The notes: a model not told the origin generated them from the sequence alone. Counted from the first letter of the stretch, positions 43,170-54,860 are shown. The stretch is DNA of 64,000 bases from Simmondsia chinensis (GCA_018398585.1 JAGTTD010000002.1:28636186-28700185), one strand, 5' to 3'. Made by a program: numbers and translations.

Positions 43170-44225
43170 TCAAACACTTTTAGGTACCCAAATTTTCTTG
43201 GGTCCTTTGTTGTTAGCCTTTGCATTTGGTGGTTGAGATCCTTTTGGGACCCAAACCATCTTTGTCTTTTTTAAGTTTCTTTTGAAAGAACATTGGTAAA
43301 TGATATGCCTATGGTCACCACAATAGTTGCACCTTACAGAGTTTGTTGAAGGTGATGAGGCTTTAACAAAAAGAACATTCAAATTTTTCTTTTGGACATT
43401 TTCATTATAACCTATTCCTTCTTTGTTATAAATTGGCCTTTGAGATGCAAGAATTTTGTTAAGTGTTTCCTGACCTTTAAAAAATTTACTTGATATTTTT
43501 GAAAGTTCTTCCATTTTCTCTTTCAAAGGCTCATTTTCTTTTAAAAGTGAGTCATCTTCCTTGGATTTTCCTTTCTCATTTTCCTTTAAAGAATAAAGTG
43601 TTTCTTCCAAGGATTTCTTTTCATGTGTTAATTGAATAATCTCATTATTCAAAGACTTGTTCTTTTTCTTTAGGGATTCATTTTCAAGTTCAAGCACTAA
43701 ACGTCGTTTTGAATCTTTTTCCAATCCCATCTTTTCAAGACCTCTTACAAAAGAATTGTGTTGTTTTTTAAATTTTTTATATTTCTCATATAACTCTTGA
43801 AAACCAACCACAAGTTCATCATAAGATAGATCGTTTACCTCATCCTCTTCAACGCTATCGTCGTCAAAAGCTATGAGACAAAAGTTAGCTATTTCCTCTT
43901 CACTTTCTTCGTTGGAGTCATCGTCGCTATTTCCCCAAGCCGCAAAAGCTTTCTTTCGTTCTTCCTTTTTGTATTTCTTTTTGAGTTTGTTGAAGAACTT
44001 CTTATTTTTTGGCTTGGGACAATCTCTTTTATGATGTCCGACTTCTCCACACTCATAGCAAGTTGGTTCATCTTTGGAGGAAGATGAACCATTTCTGAAG
44101 TTTCTCTTAAATCTTTTCTTTTCAAGACGTTTGTAAAATCTTTTTGCTAACATAACAATTTCATCATCACTTTCGTCGCTTAGAGATGATTTAAATGCTA
44201 TGTCTTTGTTTTTCTTTTGTTTTTC
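43170..44225 (-). pseudogene. SIRE gag, zinc-knuckle and coiled-coil part
   Basis: A 327-codon frame starts AKRFYKRLEKKRFKRNFRNG and contains CYECGEVGHHKRDC (CCHC knuckle), then an acidic, coiled-coil-rich region (EKKSLEETLYSLKENEKGKS) and a second Cys/His motif CNYCGDHRHIIYQC. It ends in VPKGSQPPNAKANNKGPKK. Both motifs are typical of SIRE gag. It is in frame with the upstream gag part, separated by a UAG at 44226-44228. Confidence 0.9.
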
Positions 44226-44890
44226 CTATTCTTTAAACTCTTCCATGTCAATCTCATGGGTCATGAGATTTCCAATTAATTGATCAAGTTTATAAGTAGA
44301 GAGGTTATGAGCTTCCCGAATAGCACTAACCTTGCCTTGCCATGAAATAGGGAGACATCGAAGAATTTTACTAACTTGCTCCTCATTTGAATACATTTTT
44401 CCAAGAGCTTGGAGTTTGTTAGTAATATCCGAAAATCTGATGTACATCTCTTTTATTGATTCCTCCAGTTTCATTTTGAAAAGTTCATAAGCTCTTACCA
44501 ACATATTGATTTTAGAGGATTTAACTTGATCCGTACCTTCATAGGTGACCTCTAGCTTGTCCCAAATTTCTTTTGCCAATTGACAACCGGACACATGGTT
44601 AAAGACATTTGGGGCAATAGCACATAAGAGTTGATAATGAGCTTTTGCATTTTTTGCAAGTTTTTCTTTGTCATCTTGCATAAGCTCATTTTCTTCTTTT
44701 TCAATGGTTTTCTCACCTTGTTTCTTTGAGGGTACGTAATCACATTCTTTGTAATAAGCCATAAGTCGAAATCAATAGATGTAATATAAAGTCTCATTTT
44801 TAGCTTCCAATAGGGGAAATTTTCCCCCTCAAAAAGAGGAGGCTTGTTGGTCGATTGAGCCTCAGCTAAGATTGGAGTGAAGGTTGCCAT
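44226..44890 (-). pseudogene. SIRE gag N-terminal part (UBN2/DUF4219-like)
   Basis: Starts MATFTPILAEAQSTNKPPLF, EGENFPYWKLKMRLYITSID, then a frameshift near 44770. The next frame gives HYQLLCAIAPNVFNHVSGCQ, AKEIWDKLEVTYEGTDQVKS, LFKMKLEESIKEMYIRFSDI and EQVSKILRCLPISWQGKVSA. This is the copia capsid domain. The ATG at 44890 follows the PBS by about 40 bp. Confidence 0.92.
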
Positions 44891-44930
44891 AGGATCACTC
44901 TAAGGTTGTTAGACCCAAAAAGAATAGAGC

Positions 44931-44947
44931 ACTGGCTCTGATCCCAA
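44931..44947 (-). other. SIRE primer-binding site
   Basis: Minus strand TTGGGATCAGAGCCAGT, one base after the 5' LTR end. It differs at one base from the TGGTATCAGAGC consensus for initiator tRNA-Met. Confidence 0.88.
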
Positions 44948-44948
44948 T

Positions 44949-46433
44949 TGAAGGTCCAAATGGCAACCTAAGGGGGGGGTGAATTAGGTTCTTTAGTGAT
45001 AAATAAAAATTAAAGATATGAACCAAAAAATTCAATTAAAAACAAAACAATAAATCTTAAATGAAACAGACAAAGACAAAAATAAACGAGATGCACAATG
45101 ATTTTTATAGTGGTTCAATTCCAAACCGGAAGCTAGTCCACTTCTCAAGTGACTACTCTTAGTCACTTGAGCCTTTAACTAAGCTCGATGATCCTTTTTA
45201 AGAACAGGCTCAGTATCCAACCTTTACAACCGGTCTTTTTGTACATAGGCTCAAGACCAACCTTTTACAACCGACCCTTTTATAACAGTAGGTTCAGGAT
45301 CCAACCTTTACAATATAATAAATTTGAATAAAGTAATGAAAGAATTAATGCGCTCAAAATCTTCACTCTTTCAAGAGTGAATTGACACTTGATCAAGCTT
45401 AGCCAAAGCTAAGGATTTTCCAATAAAGCTCAAAGATCAATAATAAGAGAACAAGTGATGCTCTAATAAAAGTTTTAAACAAAGCTTGAAAAACAAACCT
45501 TTAAAGCGCAAGTATATAAGAGAACTTTTTATCAAAGAATGCTAGAGAGTATTGGATGATTTTAACTAAAGCATTCAAGCCCTATTTATAGCCAAATGAG
45601 AGCCATTAAGACGTTCAAAAAATTAGAAAAAGGTTTTGGAAAGAAATTAAGTCAAAAGTAGCCGTTTTGAACTTTTTCAGTCTGTGTGTCGACACACAGT
45701 AGCTCCTTGTGGCTACTGTAAGTCTGTGTGTTGACACATACCGCCTGTGTGTCGACACTCAGCCTGCTCGGGTGTATGTACACGTTTTGATCAATTTGCT
45801 TGATTGGTGGGATAATTTTATTGCATTTCCTAAGTTAGAAATTGATTGATTGATTACTATATTTGTTCAAATTTTTGAATTTATTTCCCACTTTACTTGA
45901 TTATAAAAATAATTAGTTCCATAAATCAAGCTAAATCAACACCCATTAAATTTTTATCTTTATTTGATTTGATCATACTTTTCAAAGTCCCAATCTTAAA
46001 AAAATATATATTTTAAATGAAAAATTAGATTGGTTTAATTTTGACTTGAATATTTTTCAAATAAAATTTGATAAATCAACTTTCAAAAATATTTTCCAAA
46101 AACATTTTTGTAAGAGCATCACATATCAATATTAAGGCTTGGACTCAATTGATATATCCCGATCCTAAGTCCTAGACAATAAAAATAAATGACTTTAAGA
46201 TGCTCGGACTCGGATCACGTTCTCTTCAATCTGGATAAATCTTCTCTTCAGCTTTTATCTCTTTTCCTCTTGATTTGTCATCTTTTGGAAAGCTTCATAT
46301 CCATGATTAATCTTTGATGTGCCTAGCTTTCTTATAAGTCACTTAAAAATAAGATTAGAACAATTTAAATCACATGACTCACTAAATGCTTGTTATCATC
46401 AAAATTACAATGATATTGGCTTTAGAGCCAACA
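44949..46433 (-). repeat. SIRE 5' LTR
   Basis: 1485 bp, same ends as the 3' LTR. On the minus strand it starts TGTTGGCTCTAAAGCC and ends GGACCTTCA. Three TGTGTCGACACA-type palindromes (45682-45699 perfect over 18 bp; about 45724 and 45745) lie 90-175 bp upstream of the TATA box at 45583-45590. Confidence 0.94.
45583..45590 (-). promoter_or_regulatory. TATA box of SIRE 5' LTR
   Basis: Minus strand GGCTATAAATAGGGCTTG. The homologous site in the 3' LTR reads CTATGAATAGGG, so only the promoter-proximal LTR keeps the consensus. Confidence 0.7.
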
Positions 46434-46843
46434 ATTGGTATCAGGGCCACTCTCTAATTACATTCATAATACATGAATAGGTATAACAAGATCAAAATAA
46501 ATAGATTTACAGTTTAATAAAATAAAGATTTTATTAAGAAGGAAAGTTTTCTTAAATAACGATTTAAATTATTTAAATGGTTAAAAGAGTTAATAGTTAA
46601 CAATGTTGTTTAAAGTAACGGTTTAAATTGTTTAAATCATTAATGAATTAATCATTAGTTCGGGTATATCAATTTATAAACTAGTGATTATGTTATTTGT
46701 ATAATGAGATTATGCATGATTGGTTATGATTTACGAAATCGAATAAAATTGATATAATGAGATTACATTCAATTATTTTTCTAAATTAATTATTTTAATT
46801 TAAAAATTTATAATAAAATTTTTTTCACGCGTCAGCTATAGAC
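46434..46843 (+). other. PBS and leader of the composite's first part
   Basis: Begins ATTGGTATCAGGGCCACTC. It is collinear with the leader after LTR2 (53006 onward), for example CATGAATAGGTATA and ATAAAGATTTTATT. Non-coding. It is interrupted by the hAT at 46844; its last about 57 bases lie at 50712-50768. Confidence 0.8.
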
Positions 46844-47107
46844 CAAGGTTGTTAAAATCGGGATTCTACGTAGAATCGATGAGGGGTCAGCAGAATCGGA
46901 ATCGTAGAATCGAATCGAGAATCGTAAGATTCTACTTTCTGTGTAAGTAAATTATTTATATTGACAAAATTAGTATAACAATTCTTAAATATATGATAAA
47001 GAGCATCAAAAAGTCCACAACATAATAGTTTTACAATATATTGAAAATCCAAAGGTAGGAAAAAAAGTAACATCATTCTACCACAAAACATACTCTCAAG
47101 TCTCTCA

Positions 47108-49805
47108 ACTCATATAGCACCATCAAATTCATATCCAAAATCAAAGTTATTGTCGTCAATATCATTTGCAGTACTAGTGTTCGTATTTCCGCCATCATTA
47201 AGAGAATCATCCCCAATGGTAACATCATCTCCAACCAAACCTTCCATATCATTTGAGGCGACGAATCCACTTGCGTCAACTTCATTATCACCATCACCAT
47301 CACCACCACCACCATCATCATCATCGCTAACAGCAAATATCTCCATACTATCCATTTCTCCACCTTAAGGAAAGAGTAAAAATCAATTATTAAAATAAAG
47401 TAATAAAGTTGGACAAAAATATTATTGAGATAATAAGATGATGAGATATATATTAGACTTACCTACTTCCCTCAAATTGGATAAATGAACCCGCCCATCT
47501 ACATCCCCTTCGTTATCAAGTGCTTGTCGAGCCTCTTTCTGAGCAGCCCTATCTAGGACATCTAACCAATTTGCTTCTGTTGGAAAGACAGGTTCCTCCC
47601 TCTCCGTTATCCATTCATCATCAGAAGGAATATCGTGCAAAGAAATGGGCTGTTGAATTACACTTTATCTCTTCTTGTGTCTATTTCTTAACTTCAAGTT
47701 GTACATCACAAAAACCAAATCATTCATTTTTTGTTGATGAAGATAGTTTCTTCTTTTTGTGTGCACCATTTCAAACACACTCCAATTTCTTTCACATCTG
47801 GAAGAGCTACATGTCAAACTTAAGATTCTAATAGCAAACTTCTTCAACTCAGCACATTCATCGCCATAGGAATCCCACCAATTAGCTGTATTTGATATGC
47901 AAAATTTAATAAATTTAAAATTGAACTAAAAACAAATTCAAAGGATGGAATGTACCTGGGTTTTTCTTTGTTCTTATGGCCACTGCTGTTGGCATTCCAA
48001 AAAGTCCCCTTGCATTTTTGAATGCATCAATCTGTAAATCTATCTTCACTCTCTCTTCAGGATCAGAAACCATTCTTTGCAGACAATTGTATAATCCAAT
48101 TTTTATTTCTGCACTAGGTTTGAAATTAGGACTATATTGAAAATGAGGATTCAAATAGTACGCTGCAGCATGCAATGGCCTATGTAGCTGAGATTCCCAT
48201 TGCTCGTCAATGATTTTCCATATGGGCTCATAGCTATATCGAAAATAAGAAAGGAGATTCTCAAATTGACAATGAAGAAAGTAATATGGAAATATTAACA
48301 CCTAATAAAAGTCCAAAAAGCTTAAAACATTTAAATCGCACAAAATAATTAATTCAATGAAGTGGAAAATTACTGCTTTTGAATGTTATTAAAATTTTCT
48401 TTGATTTGCTCCTTTGCCTTGTCCATTGCTTCATAAATAAACCCCATAGCAGGGTTTTCATCAGAGTCGACCATGCAAAGCACCTTAACTAGAGGTAGTG
48501 CCGCTCGTAAACATACAACAACATTAGGCCAAAAATCCCATGTATCCAAAGCAATTTTTTTAACATTCTTCCCTTCCGTTACTTTGGCAAATCTACTGGT
48601 CTTCCAGTTGTTTGATGAAAACAAGGTGAGCAAAGCACCCTTATACTCATGAAGGCATCACAATGTCAAGTACGAGGTTGCAAATCGGGTGACAGCAGGC
48701 CTAATTAATTCCTTTCCATGTGTGAACTCTCGCAGCCACGCAAGAAGCATAGTCCTCGAATAAATGAATGTGGTTATCCTTCTAGCTTTTGCAATTGTTT
48801 CAGCATGGACTTTAATTTTCTTGTCAAAATCCTCCAACATTAAGTCTATACAATGAGCAGCACAAGGAGTCCAAAACAACTTATTCCTCTTTTCCATTAA
48901 TTTTTCACCCGCGGCTTTATAATTTGAAGCATTATCAGTGACAACTTGTACAACATTTTCTTCTCCCACCTTTTCAACAATGGCATCTAACATGCTTAAC
49001 ACCCTCTTCGCAGTTTTAGAAATATCAGAAGTGTCAATGGATGACCAAGATATTGTTCCCTTAGGGCTATTGACAAGAAAGTTGCATATTGACCTTGTTT
49101 TTCCATCAGACCAACCATCTGACATTATAGTACATCCTGTTTTTTTCCATTCTAACTTATACTCTTCAAGCATCTCTAAAGTGGATACAACTTCTTTTTG
49201 TAAAAATTTGACTCGAATTTCATGATAAGGAGGGGGTTTAAGTCCAATGCCATACCTTCCAATTTTGTCAACCATAAGTGTGAATTCTGGATTATTCACC
49301 GCATTAAAAGAAATGGCACTAGTGTAGAAAAATCGAGTAATTTGTTGACAAACTTCATCTCTTTCCTCCCTCTTAATCATTTGATTTAGTGTTGCTTAAG
49401 CTCTTGGTCTCCTTAAATATGCTTCCATTGCTCTTTTTCCCTTTATATCTCTAATCTCATTCTCATTACATGCATCATCTCCTATATCATGCAACTTTAT
49501 TTTCTTTTTGTCGATTTCATTAGCGGCAGCCTGCAAAATATTTTGAAACTTCTTTTTTACATCATCCGGAACCTGGAGACAGGGCCCAACATTATTCTGA
49601 GTACCGGCAAGATGATGTTTTAGTTGAAAAATGCCACCAGAGCGAACTACTCCACAATATCGACATTTGACCTTTGTTGGATTTTTATCAACCTCAAATC
49701 CATGTTCCCAACCTGGATCTAATCGTTGACTTGGAGCATTTTTTTTTCCTTTGATTTTCTAGATGCAGCAGAAGGTTGAGAAGTCATCGTATTATTAGAT
49801 GCCAT
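47108..49805 (-). pseudogene. hAT transposase (BED, DUF659, dimerization), four exons
   Basis: The start at 49805 reads MASNNTMTSQPS. After a frameshift in a T-run (about 49740) come PSQRLDPGWEHGFEVDKNPT and CRYCGVVRSGGIFQLKHHLA, a BED zinc finger for DNA binding. A stop near 49395 precedes the DUF659 core: GCTIMSDGWSDGKTRSICNF, VVQVVTDNASNYKAAGEKLM, LFWTPCAAHCIDLMLEDF (RNase H-like catalytic region). A splice at 48374/48234 leads to YEPIWKIIDEQWESQLHRPL, and a second at 47956/47886 to LTCSSSRCERNWSVFEMVHT (hAT dimerization). The last intron (47364-47462) precedes an acidic tail with SDDDDGGGGDGDGDNEVD. A few stops and frameshifts. Confidence 0.9.
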
Positions 49806-50711
49806 TTAACTACAACAACAAATTAAATAAAATTTTATAAGCATATCACAATTAAATAAAAGAAACCTAAATGTAAACTAATGTATAAATTGAGTGTATG
49901 AATAACATAAGTAAAAGCATATAAACTAAGGCCAAAACAGTAAAAACCCAAATGTAATTTTACAAATTAAGCCCAAATGTAATATATAAAACCTATGAAT
50001 GATATAAGTAAAAACTTATGAACTAGGACTAAAATTATAGTAGTTATACATACTCAACTTTAGTAGTAAAACAGTAAAACCTCCTCAAAATGATAAGTTA
50101 ATAGTGGATTTTTACTTCAGTAGTTAATAGAAAATGTAAAATCAAAGGTAAAATTAATGTTGAAAGTTAGTCCTTAATATATTATACAAAAATATAGAAA
50201 AACACATTAAAATCTAAATTATTTGAGTTTTGGCATTGAAACTAACCTTTTAATGAGGGAAAGGACTTAGGTGGAGAACACAGAGACTAGAGGTTGGACC
50301 AATATGGTGGCGGAGAGTGTGGTGGTTGTCGTCGGAGTCGGAGAGACGAGTCGGGCCGGTGTCGTCGTCGAAACAGAGGAGGAGAGGAGAGTCGTCAATG
50401 GCAGTGAAGCAAAGCAAGAGAGAGGAGGTTAGGGTTTGGTGTGGTGTGGGTGTGGCTAGCGAAGCAAGGGAGGCAGGCAACAAAACACAGATTTTTTTTT
50501 TAATTTAACACGTGCCTTGAACGTGACGTGACAGGCTGTGTTTGAGCTGAATCGGCTGAATCGCTTCAAAATCGCGATTTTACCGATTCTGATGCGATTT
50601 TGATGCTATTCTACTAGAGTACGATTTTTTAAGCGATTTAGATCGCTAGGGTAAAGTAAGATCGTAAAATCGTACAATTTTACGAGTTGAATTGCGATTT
50701 TAATAACGTTT
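49806..50711 (-). other. hAT 5' untranslated/promoter region
   Basis: About 900 bp between the transposase ATG and the right TIR. 50250-50490 is locally GC-rich (plus GGTGGCGGAGAGTGTGG) and may hold a non-coding first exon. The ATG is preceded by TTGTTGTTGTAGTTAA, with TGTAG usable as a splice acceptor. Short ORFs on both strands here have no domain. Confidence 0.5.
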
Positions 50712-50768
50712 CCGTAGACATCAGCGGCTGTAGTCACCACGCGCCAGGCTAACATCAGCAGTAACATC

Positions 50769-53005
50769 TGTTAGGAATAGTATCCTAAAATCTAGATTTA
50801 TTATGTTATTATTATTTTATTAAAGAATAAAATTAAAGTTTCAGTCGTTTCCTTGTTAAATTTGAGTAAGCGAGCATTTATACTGTATGTGATTTTCTTT
50901 TTAGAAACATCCATGAGATGAGTATAGTCCTCAGACTACAATTTACATGTTTGTTCTAAGTGGTTTATGAGATTAACCCCAGATAGACTTGGAACAAATG
51001 GTATAGATTGTTGTTTGAAGGACTCGTAGTCGAAGACAAGTTTGGACCACTTGTATGCTAAGAGTATAACGTCGCACTTTAGATGACTTGTCTTGGTCGT
51101 GTGGATGGTGATCCAAAAGTGTTACATTGGTGTGTTTAATAAGATTGGCACACTGAGTTGGACCATGTGAGTTGTTTATTTCTAGACTACTGTATGGGTG
51201 ATTCATGTTGTACTGTTTGAATCACGGCTCTAAATCCTCAAAGTATTCTGGACTTGTGAATGGAGCGTTAGTTACTTTAGTGGATTATAAGTAATGTCCA
51301 AATGCATGACTGAATTCCTATCTATACTAGGTAGCGACATGAAGTGTAACAAGGATCGGGTATTCAATAGGGAATCTACAGTCTCTTATGAGATATAGAA
51401 GTCTCCTTAGTTGATTCGCAAATATTTGAATAAATCAGAATCTTTGGCCAAAGTATTCCAAATGTTTGATAGTTGGAATTTATACTGTGAATATGTTCAA
51501 GTATAAATGAATTATTCAGTGAAAGATGAGTCAGTAACTAATAGAGAAGCTGTGAGAAGGACAATAGTAGTAGTTATATTTATCCTTTGTCATTGACATC
51601 TAGTGGAGGGGTTGTTGTCATCAATGTAGTCTATTAGGAAAATATCGAATAAATGATTTAAGTTTGGAGTGCAGTGAGATTTATTTAGTGGAATTAAGTC
51701 TCATTAAATGGTAATTAAATTATTTCATGAGATGATTAATTTAACCCATTTGGAGCTAGATTTGAATTGTCCCGGAGGTCCCTACGCAAGCCTTTGTATT
51801 TATTGCCATCGAAAAAATATTAAAGAATTCATGAGATGAATTATTTACTCATGAGATGAGTAAATATAATTTTGCCAAATATTATTCATAATATGAATAA
51901 AATTAAAAATTATAAAATAAAATAATTTTGGAAAATTAAAATTCATAAGATGATTTTTTACACGCTGAAAACAAAGCAAAAAAAAATAATCAAAAATCAT
52001 GTCTAAAAAGGTCGTAATCTGTGTTATTTGAATTGGACGAACCAGCGCACGACACGAGATGCCCGTGGTTATCCGCATCCCAGCCTGGGGACTAATCATG
52101 TGCTGCCACGTGGCAGCCTTCTATTGGCAAATGCACACGATTTCTCTATGTAAGAAACGCGTCATTTGGCTCGTTATCATGTAAAACGCTACATTTTGCA
52201 TCTTTTATTCGTGTCCCACATCGAAACAATTAGCTTTTTGTTTGCTCCGATGGCCTATTATAAATAGAGGTACCTATTCTAGAGATTTGGCATTGAATTG
52301 AAATAAATTATTTTGGGTTTCTGGAATTGTTTCAAAGACCTAATTGGTGAGAAAATTTTCCATTAAAATTTTTCTTTCCTAGTTTAATATTTTTCGGAGC
52401 CCAGCCTCCGGACAGTTCGAGGTCATTGCATAGAAGATCGCGGGGTCTCGATTTTTTGGTATTCTTTTGAAGATTATTATTTCTTTCTGGTTTTCTTATA
52501 TTGCAGCAATTCTAATTATGTTTTTCTTTCCTTCACTTTTGTTTTGTTTTTCTATTTATTTACAGTATTTTTTATTATGCCTGTTTAAGTTTACGTATTG
52601 TTATAAATGTATTAGAGTAAAAGGCCTGTAGATCTAATTAAGAACTTAGATCTTTAGATTTAAATTATGAATTTAAATCTGTAGATTTAAAATTATAAAT
52701 TTTAAATCAACCCTAGGTTTAGAATTATGAATTCTAAACCCATTTCACTACGTAAACTTTATAAAATTAGGGAGAATTTTTAAAATTCGTCCCAACTATC
52801 GATATTAGAGCAAAGGGATTTATAGAGATAACCTTATTTCCGAGGGCCCTCGCACATGAGGTGTCACGAATCGTGACTCTCCGATCGGGGGCTTAGATAG
52901 AGAGAAGAGTCTCCTACTCTAAGTGCCCTAATATATACCTTTCGCTATGACCATAGTTGAGAACTGTGAACCCAACAATCGGTATCAAAGTTATTTTTTC
53001 CAACA
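50769..53005 (+). repeat. Second (middle) LTR of the composite
   Basis: Starts TGTTAGGAATAGTATCC and ends TTTTTTCCAACA, followed by its own PBS. 2237 bp, no insertion; it shows the empty site for the MITE found in LTR1. Near the 3' end two LTR-end/PBS look-alikes occur: CCCAAC..GATATTAGAGC (52791-52811) and CCCAACAATCGGTATCAAAG (52971-52990). Confidence 0.92.
52259..52266 (+). promoter_or_regulatory. TATA box of middle LTR
   Basis: TATAAATA in CCTATTATAAATAGAGG. The homologous sites are CTACTGTAAATAGGA in LTR1 and CTACTATAAAGGGGG in LTR3, so this copy fits the consensus best. Confidence 0.7.
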
Positions 53006-53006
53006 A

Positions 53007-53020
53007 TTGGCATCAAAGCC
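53007..53020 (+). other. Primer-binding site after middle LTR
   Basis: TTGGCATCAAAGCC follows the LTR end by one base. It matches the tRNA-Met complement with T-to-C and G-to-A type changes. Confidence 0.75.
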
Positions 53021-54617
53021 AGCCTTTGATTACACTCATAATATGCATGAATAGGTATACTAAGATCGAAATAAATAGATCTGCGGTTTAATAAAATAGA
53101 GATTTTATTCAGGAAAGCTAGTTTAATTTGACGGTTCGATTTAAATTGTTTAAATCGATAATGATTAAAAGTCAATTTAGATGATTGTTTAAAGTAACCC
53201 TTTAAATTATTTAAATCGTTAATGAGTTAATTGTTAATTCAGATCTATCTATATATAAAGTAGCAATTATGTTATTTATATAATGAGATTATGCATGTTT
53301 GATATCATTTGATAAATCAAATAAAATTGCTCTAATAAGATTAGATTCAATTATTTTCTTAATTAAAAATTTTTATACTTAAAAAAAATTTCTGACGCGA
53401 CGTCAGCACTTGTCAGGCTAACATCAATGCCGACATCATGCTTACGTCAACGTCAGCAATTATTTAAAAAAATTATTTACTGGTTTATATAATAATTATT
53501 AATTAATTTTTTTTTAGAATGAGATTCTAAATTAGATTATGAGATAATCTAAGTTGTAAATCAGTGTTATTTTAAATAAAATTTATTTTAAAATTATTTT
53601 AGAATGAGATTCATTATGAGATAATCTAAGCTCTAAGTTGATACTAATTTTAAATGAAATTAATTTTATTAGTTAATTTAATTTTAGAATTAGATTCTAA
53701 AAATAGATTGTGAGATAATCTATGTTTCGGTATCGTTTTAAATAAAAAATTATTATATTAATTTATTTAATTTTTAGAATGGGATATTAAAGAATAGATT
53801 ATGAGATAATCTATGGTACCATTTTTAAAAGTAAAATAAATTAATTAATTTTATTGAATAAATTTAGAATGAGATTCTAAAGCAAGATTATGAGATATTC
53901 GATATTGTAAAATGATAATGTTTTGAATAAATAAATAAATTAATTTTGGTTAATTCTAGAATGAGATTCTAAAGGGGGTTATGAGATAATCCAGGTTGTA
54001 AATGCAAGTTAATTAAAAACCATTAGTTCTAAAAATCAAGTGGGAGCGATGTTTCAATTGTTGTAACCTCACGGTCTCCATTACTAGTCTAGCAGTATAG
54101 TAGATCGATAAACCTTCTTGCGAAGGATGTTGGTTTGCAGATTATAGGGTTATACTTCTATTGGGATAAACCAAAATGTAAAGAAGCGATGCAACCATGT
54201 TGTCATGGAGTATTACGTGTATTTGTATAGAGGTTTAGGTGATGGTTTACACTTAACTAGAGTGATGCATTAGCCTCCCCGAGGAGCTCTGTTGTGTTAT
54301 GTTAGAGACTAAGGTAATGTTTTGAGCTAATTATGTTTAGTAAGAGTTACAAGAAAACAGGTTAATTGAGAATAGTTTTCACCTGAACTAGCTTCGTGCG
54401 ACCTCGTTGTCGAGGAGTAAGGAGTGGTGTATTTGGGTCATCATTGTATGCATGATAGTACAGTTTGGTGGATATCTGACTTATTATGTATGCTAAATTG
54501 AAAGAATAGATATCACTGTATTATACATGACTCTTATTAGACAGTTACATGAATGTTTGTATTTACGCATTTTGAAATGGATATGACTGGTGAACTTCAC
54601 TTGATTACTAATGTATA
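53021..54617 (+). other. Long non-coding leader with tandem palindromic repeats
   Basis: About 1.6 kb without open frames between PBS and gag. The first 430 bp match the leader at 46434. It contains the repeat block 53500-54010 listed separately. The phrase AAGTGGGAGCGATG at 54028 resembles a polypurine tract but no LTR follows it. Confidence 0.7.
53500..54010. repeat. Tandem array, six copies of a ~90-bp unit with two hairpins
   Basis: Units start near 53517, 53602, 53687, 53778, 53868 and 53968. Each carries TAGAATGAGATTCTA, an inverted repeat, and about 20 bp later AGATTATGAGATAATCT, a second inverted repeat, then an AT-rich spacer. Copies are diverged but both hairpins are mostly preserved. 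Confidence 0.85.
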
Positions 54618-54860
54618 ATGAACTCATTAGACCAAATTACTTTTCCTAGAAAAATTAAGTTGGACTTAGTTATTACTTACAAGGGACCTACTGGAAAGAA
54701 TGGAAAGGGCAAGGTTGCTATTATAGCAATGAAGTCCATAAAGAAGTTCGCAAAAGGAAAGTGTTTTCTTTTGCGGGAAGACTGGCCATTGGATGAAAAA
54801 CTGCTTTAAGTAATTAGCTTCTCTTCTTATAAAGAATACTAAGTCATCTGGTGAAGATAT
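54618..54860 (+). pseudogene. Copia gag C-terminal remnant of the composite
   Basis: The 63-codon frame 54618-54809 (TYKGPTGKNGKGKVAIIAMK...GKCFLLREDW) is Lys/Gly-rich and sits where the gag zinc knuckle should be; CFLLREDWPLDEKLL looks like a degraded CF.C...GHWKRNC read across frames. The N-terminal gag is missing. Confidence 0.6.

Larger units (their letters stand above)
36307..46433 (-). mobile_element. Complete SIRE/Maximus-type copia element (10.1 kb), TSD ATTGG
   Basis: Two LTRs of 1488 and 1485 bp with only scattered differences flank, on the minus strand, PBS, gag, protease, integrase, RT, RNase H, a third ORF and a polypurine tract. Target duplication ATTGG at 36302-36306 and 46434-46438. 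The long spacer with an extra ORF after RNase H places it in the SIRE/Maximus lineage. Few stops and frameshifts make it the youngest large element here. Confidence 0.95.
46844..50711 (-). mobile_element. DUF659-type hAT transposon with imperfect TIRs
   Basis: Left terminus CAAGGTTGTTAAAATCG; right terminus read inward AAACGTTATTAAAATCG. Flanks CTATAGAC (46836-46843) and CCGTAGAC (50712-50719) agree at 6 of 8. Subterminal AT-rich repeats of GAATCG/CGATTTTA occur at both ends. The transposase gene is on the minus strand. A related copy lies at about 61.3-63.4 kb. Confidence 0.85.

Noticed and set aside
36307..46433. Endogenous plant virus (pararetrovirus)
   Set aside because: Domain order integrase-RT-RNase H, LTRs, PBS and a 5-bp target duplication define a copia retrotransposon; no movement or coat protein is seen.
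47073..47368. Plus-strand Ser/Pro-rich ORF and a Met-rich minus ORF
   Set aside because: Both are alternate frames of the acidic-tail exon of the hAT transposase.
50250..50508. GC-rich segment as a possible host gene exon
   Set aside because: It lies inside the hAT termini, upstream of the transposase start; short ORFs on both strands have no domain. A non-coding first exon of the hAT is more likely.
53500..54010. CRISPR-like array
   Set aside because: Units are diverged tandem repeats without unique spacers, in a plant retrotransposon leader.
54028..54042. AAGTGGGAGCGATG as a polypurine tract marking another element end
   Set aside because: No LTR start follows it and it lies in the leader before gag; judged coincidental or an old relic.
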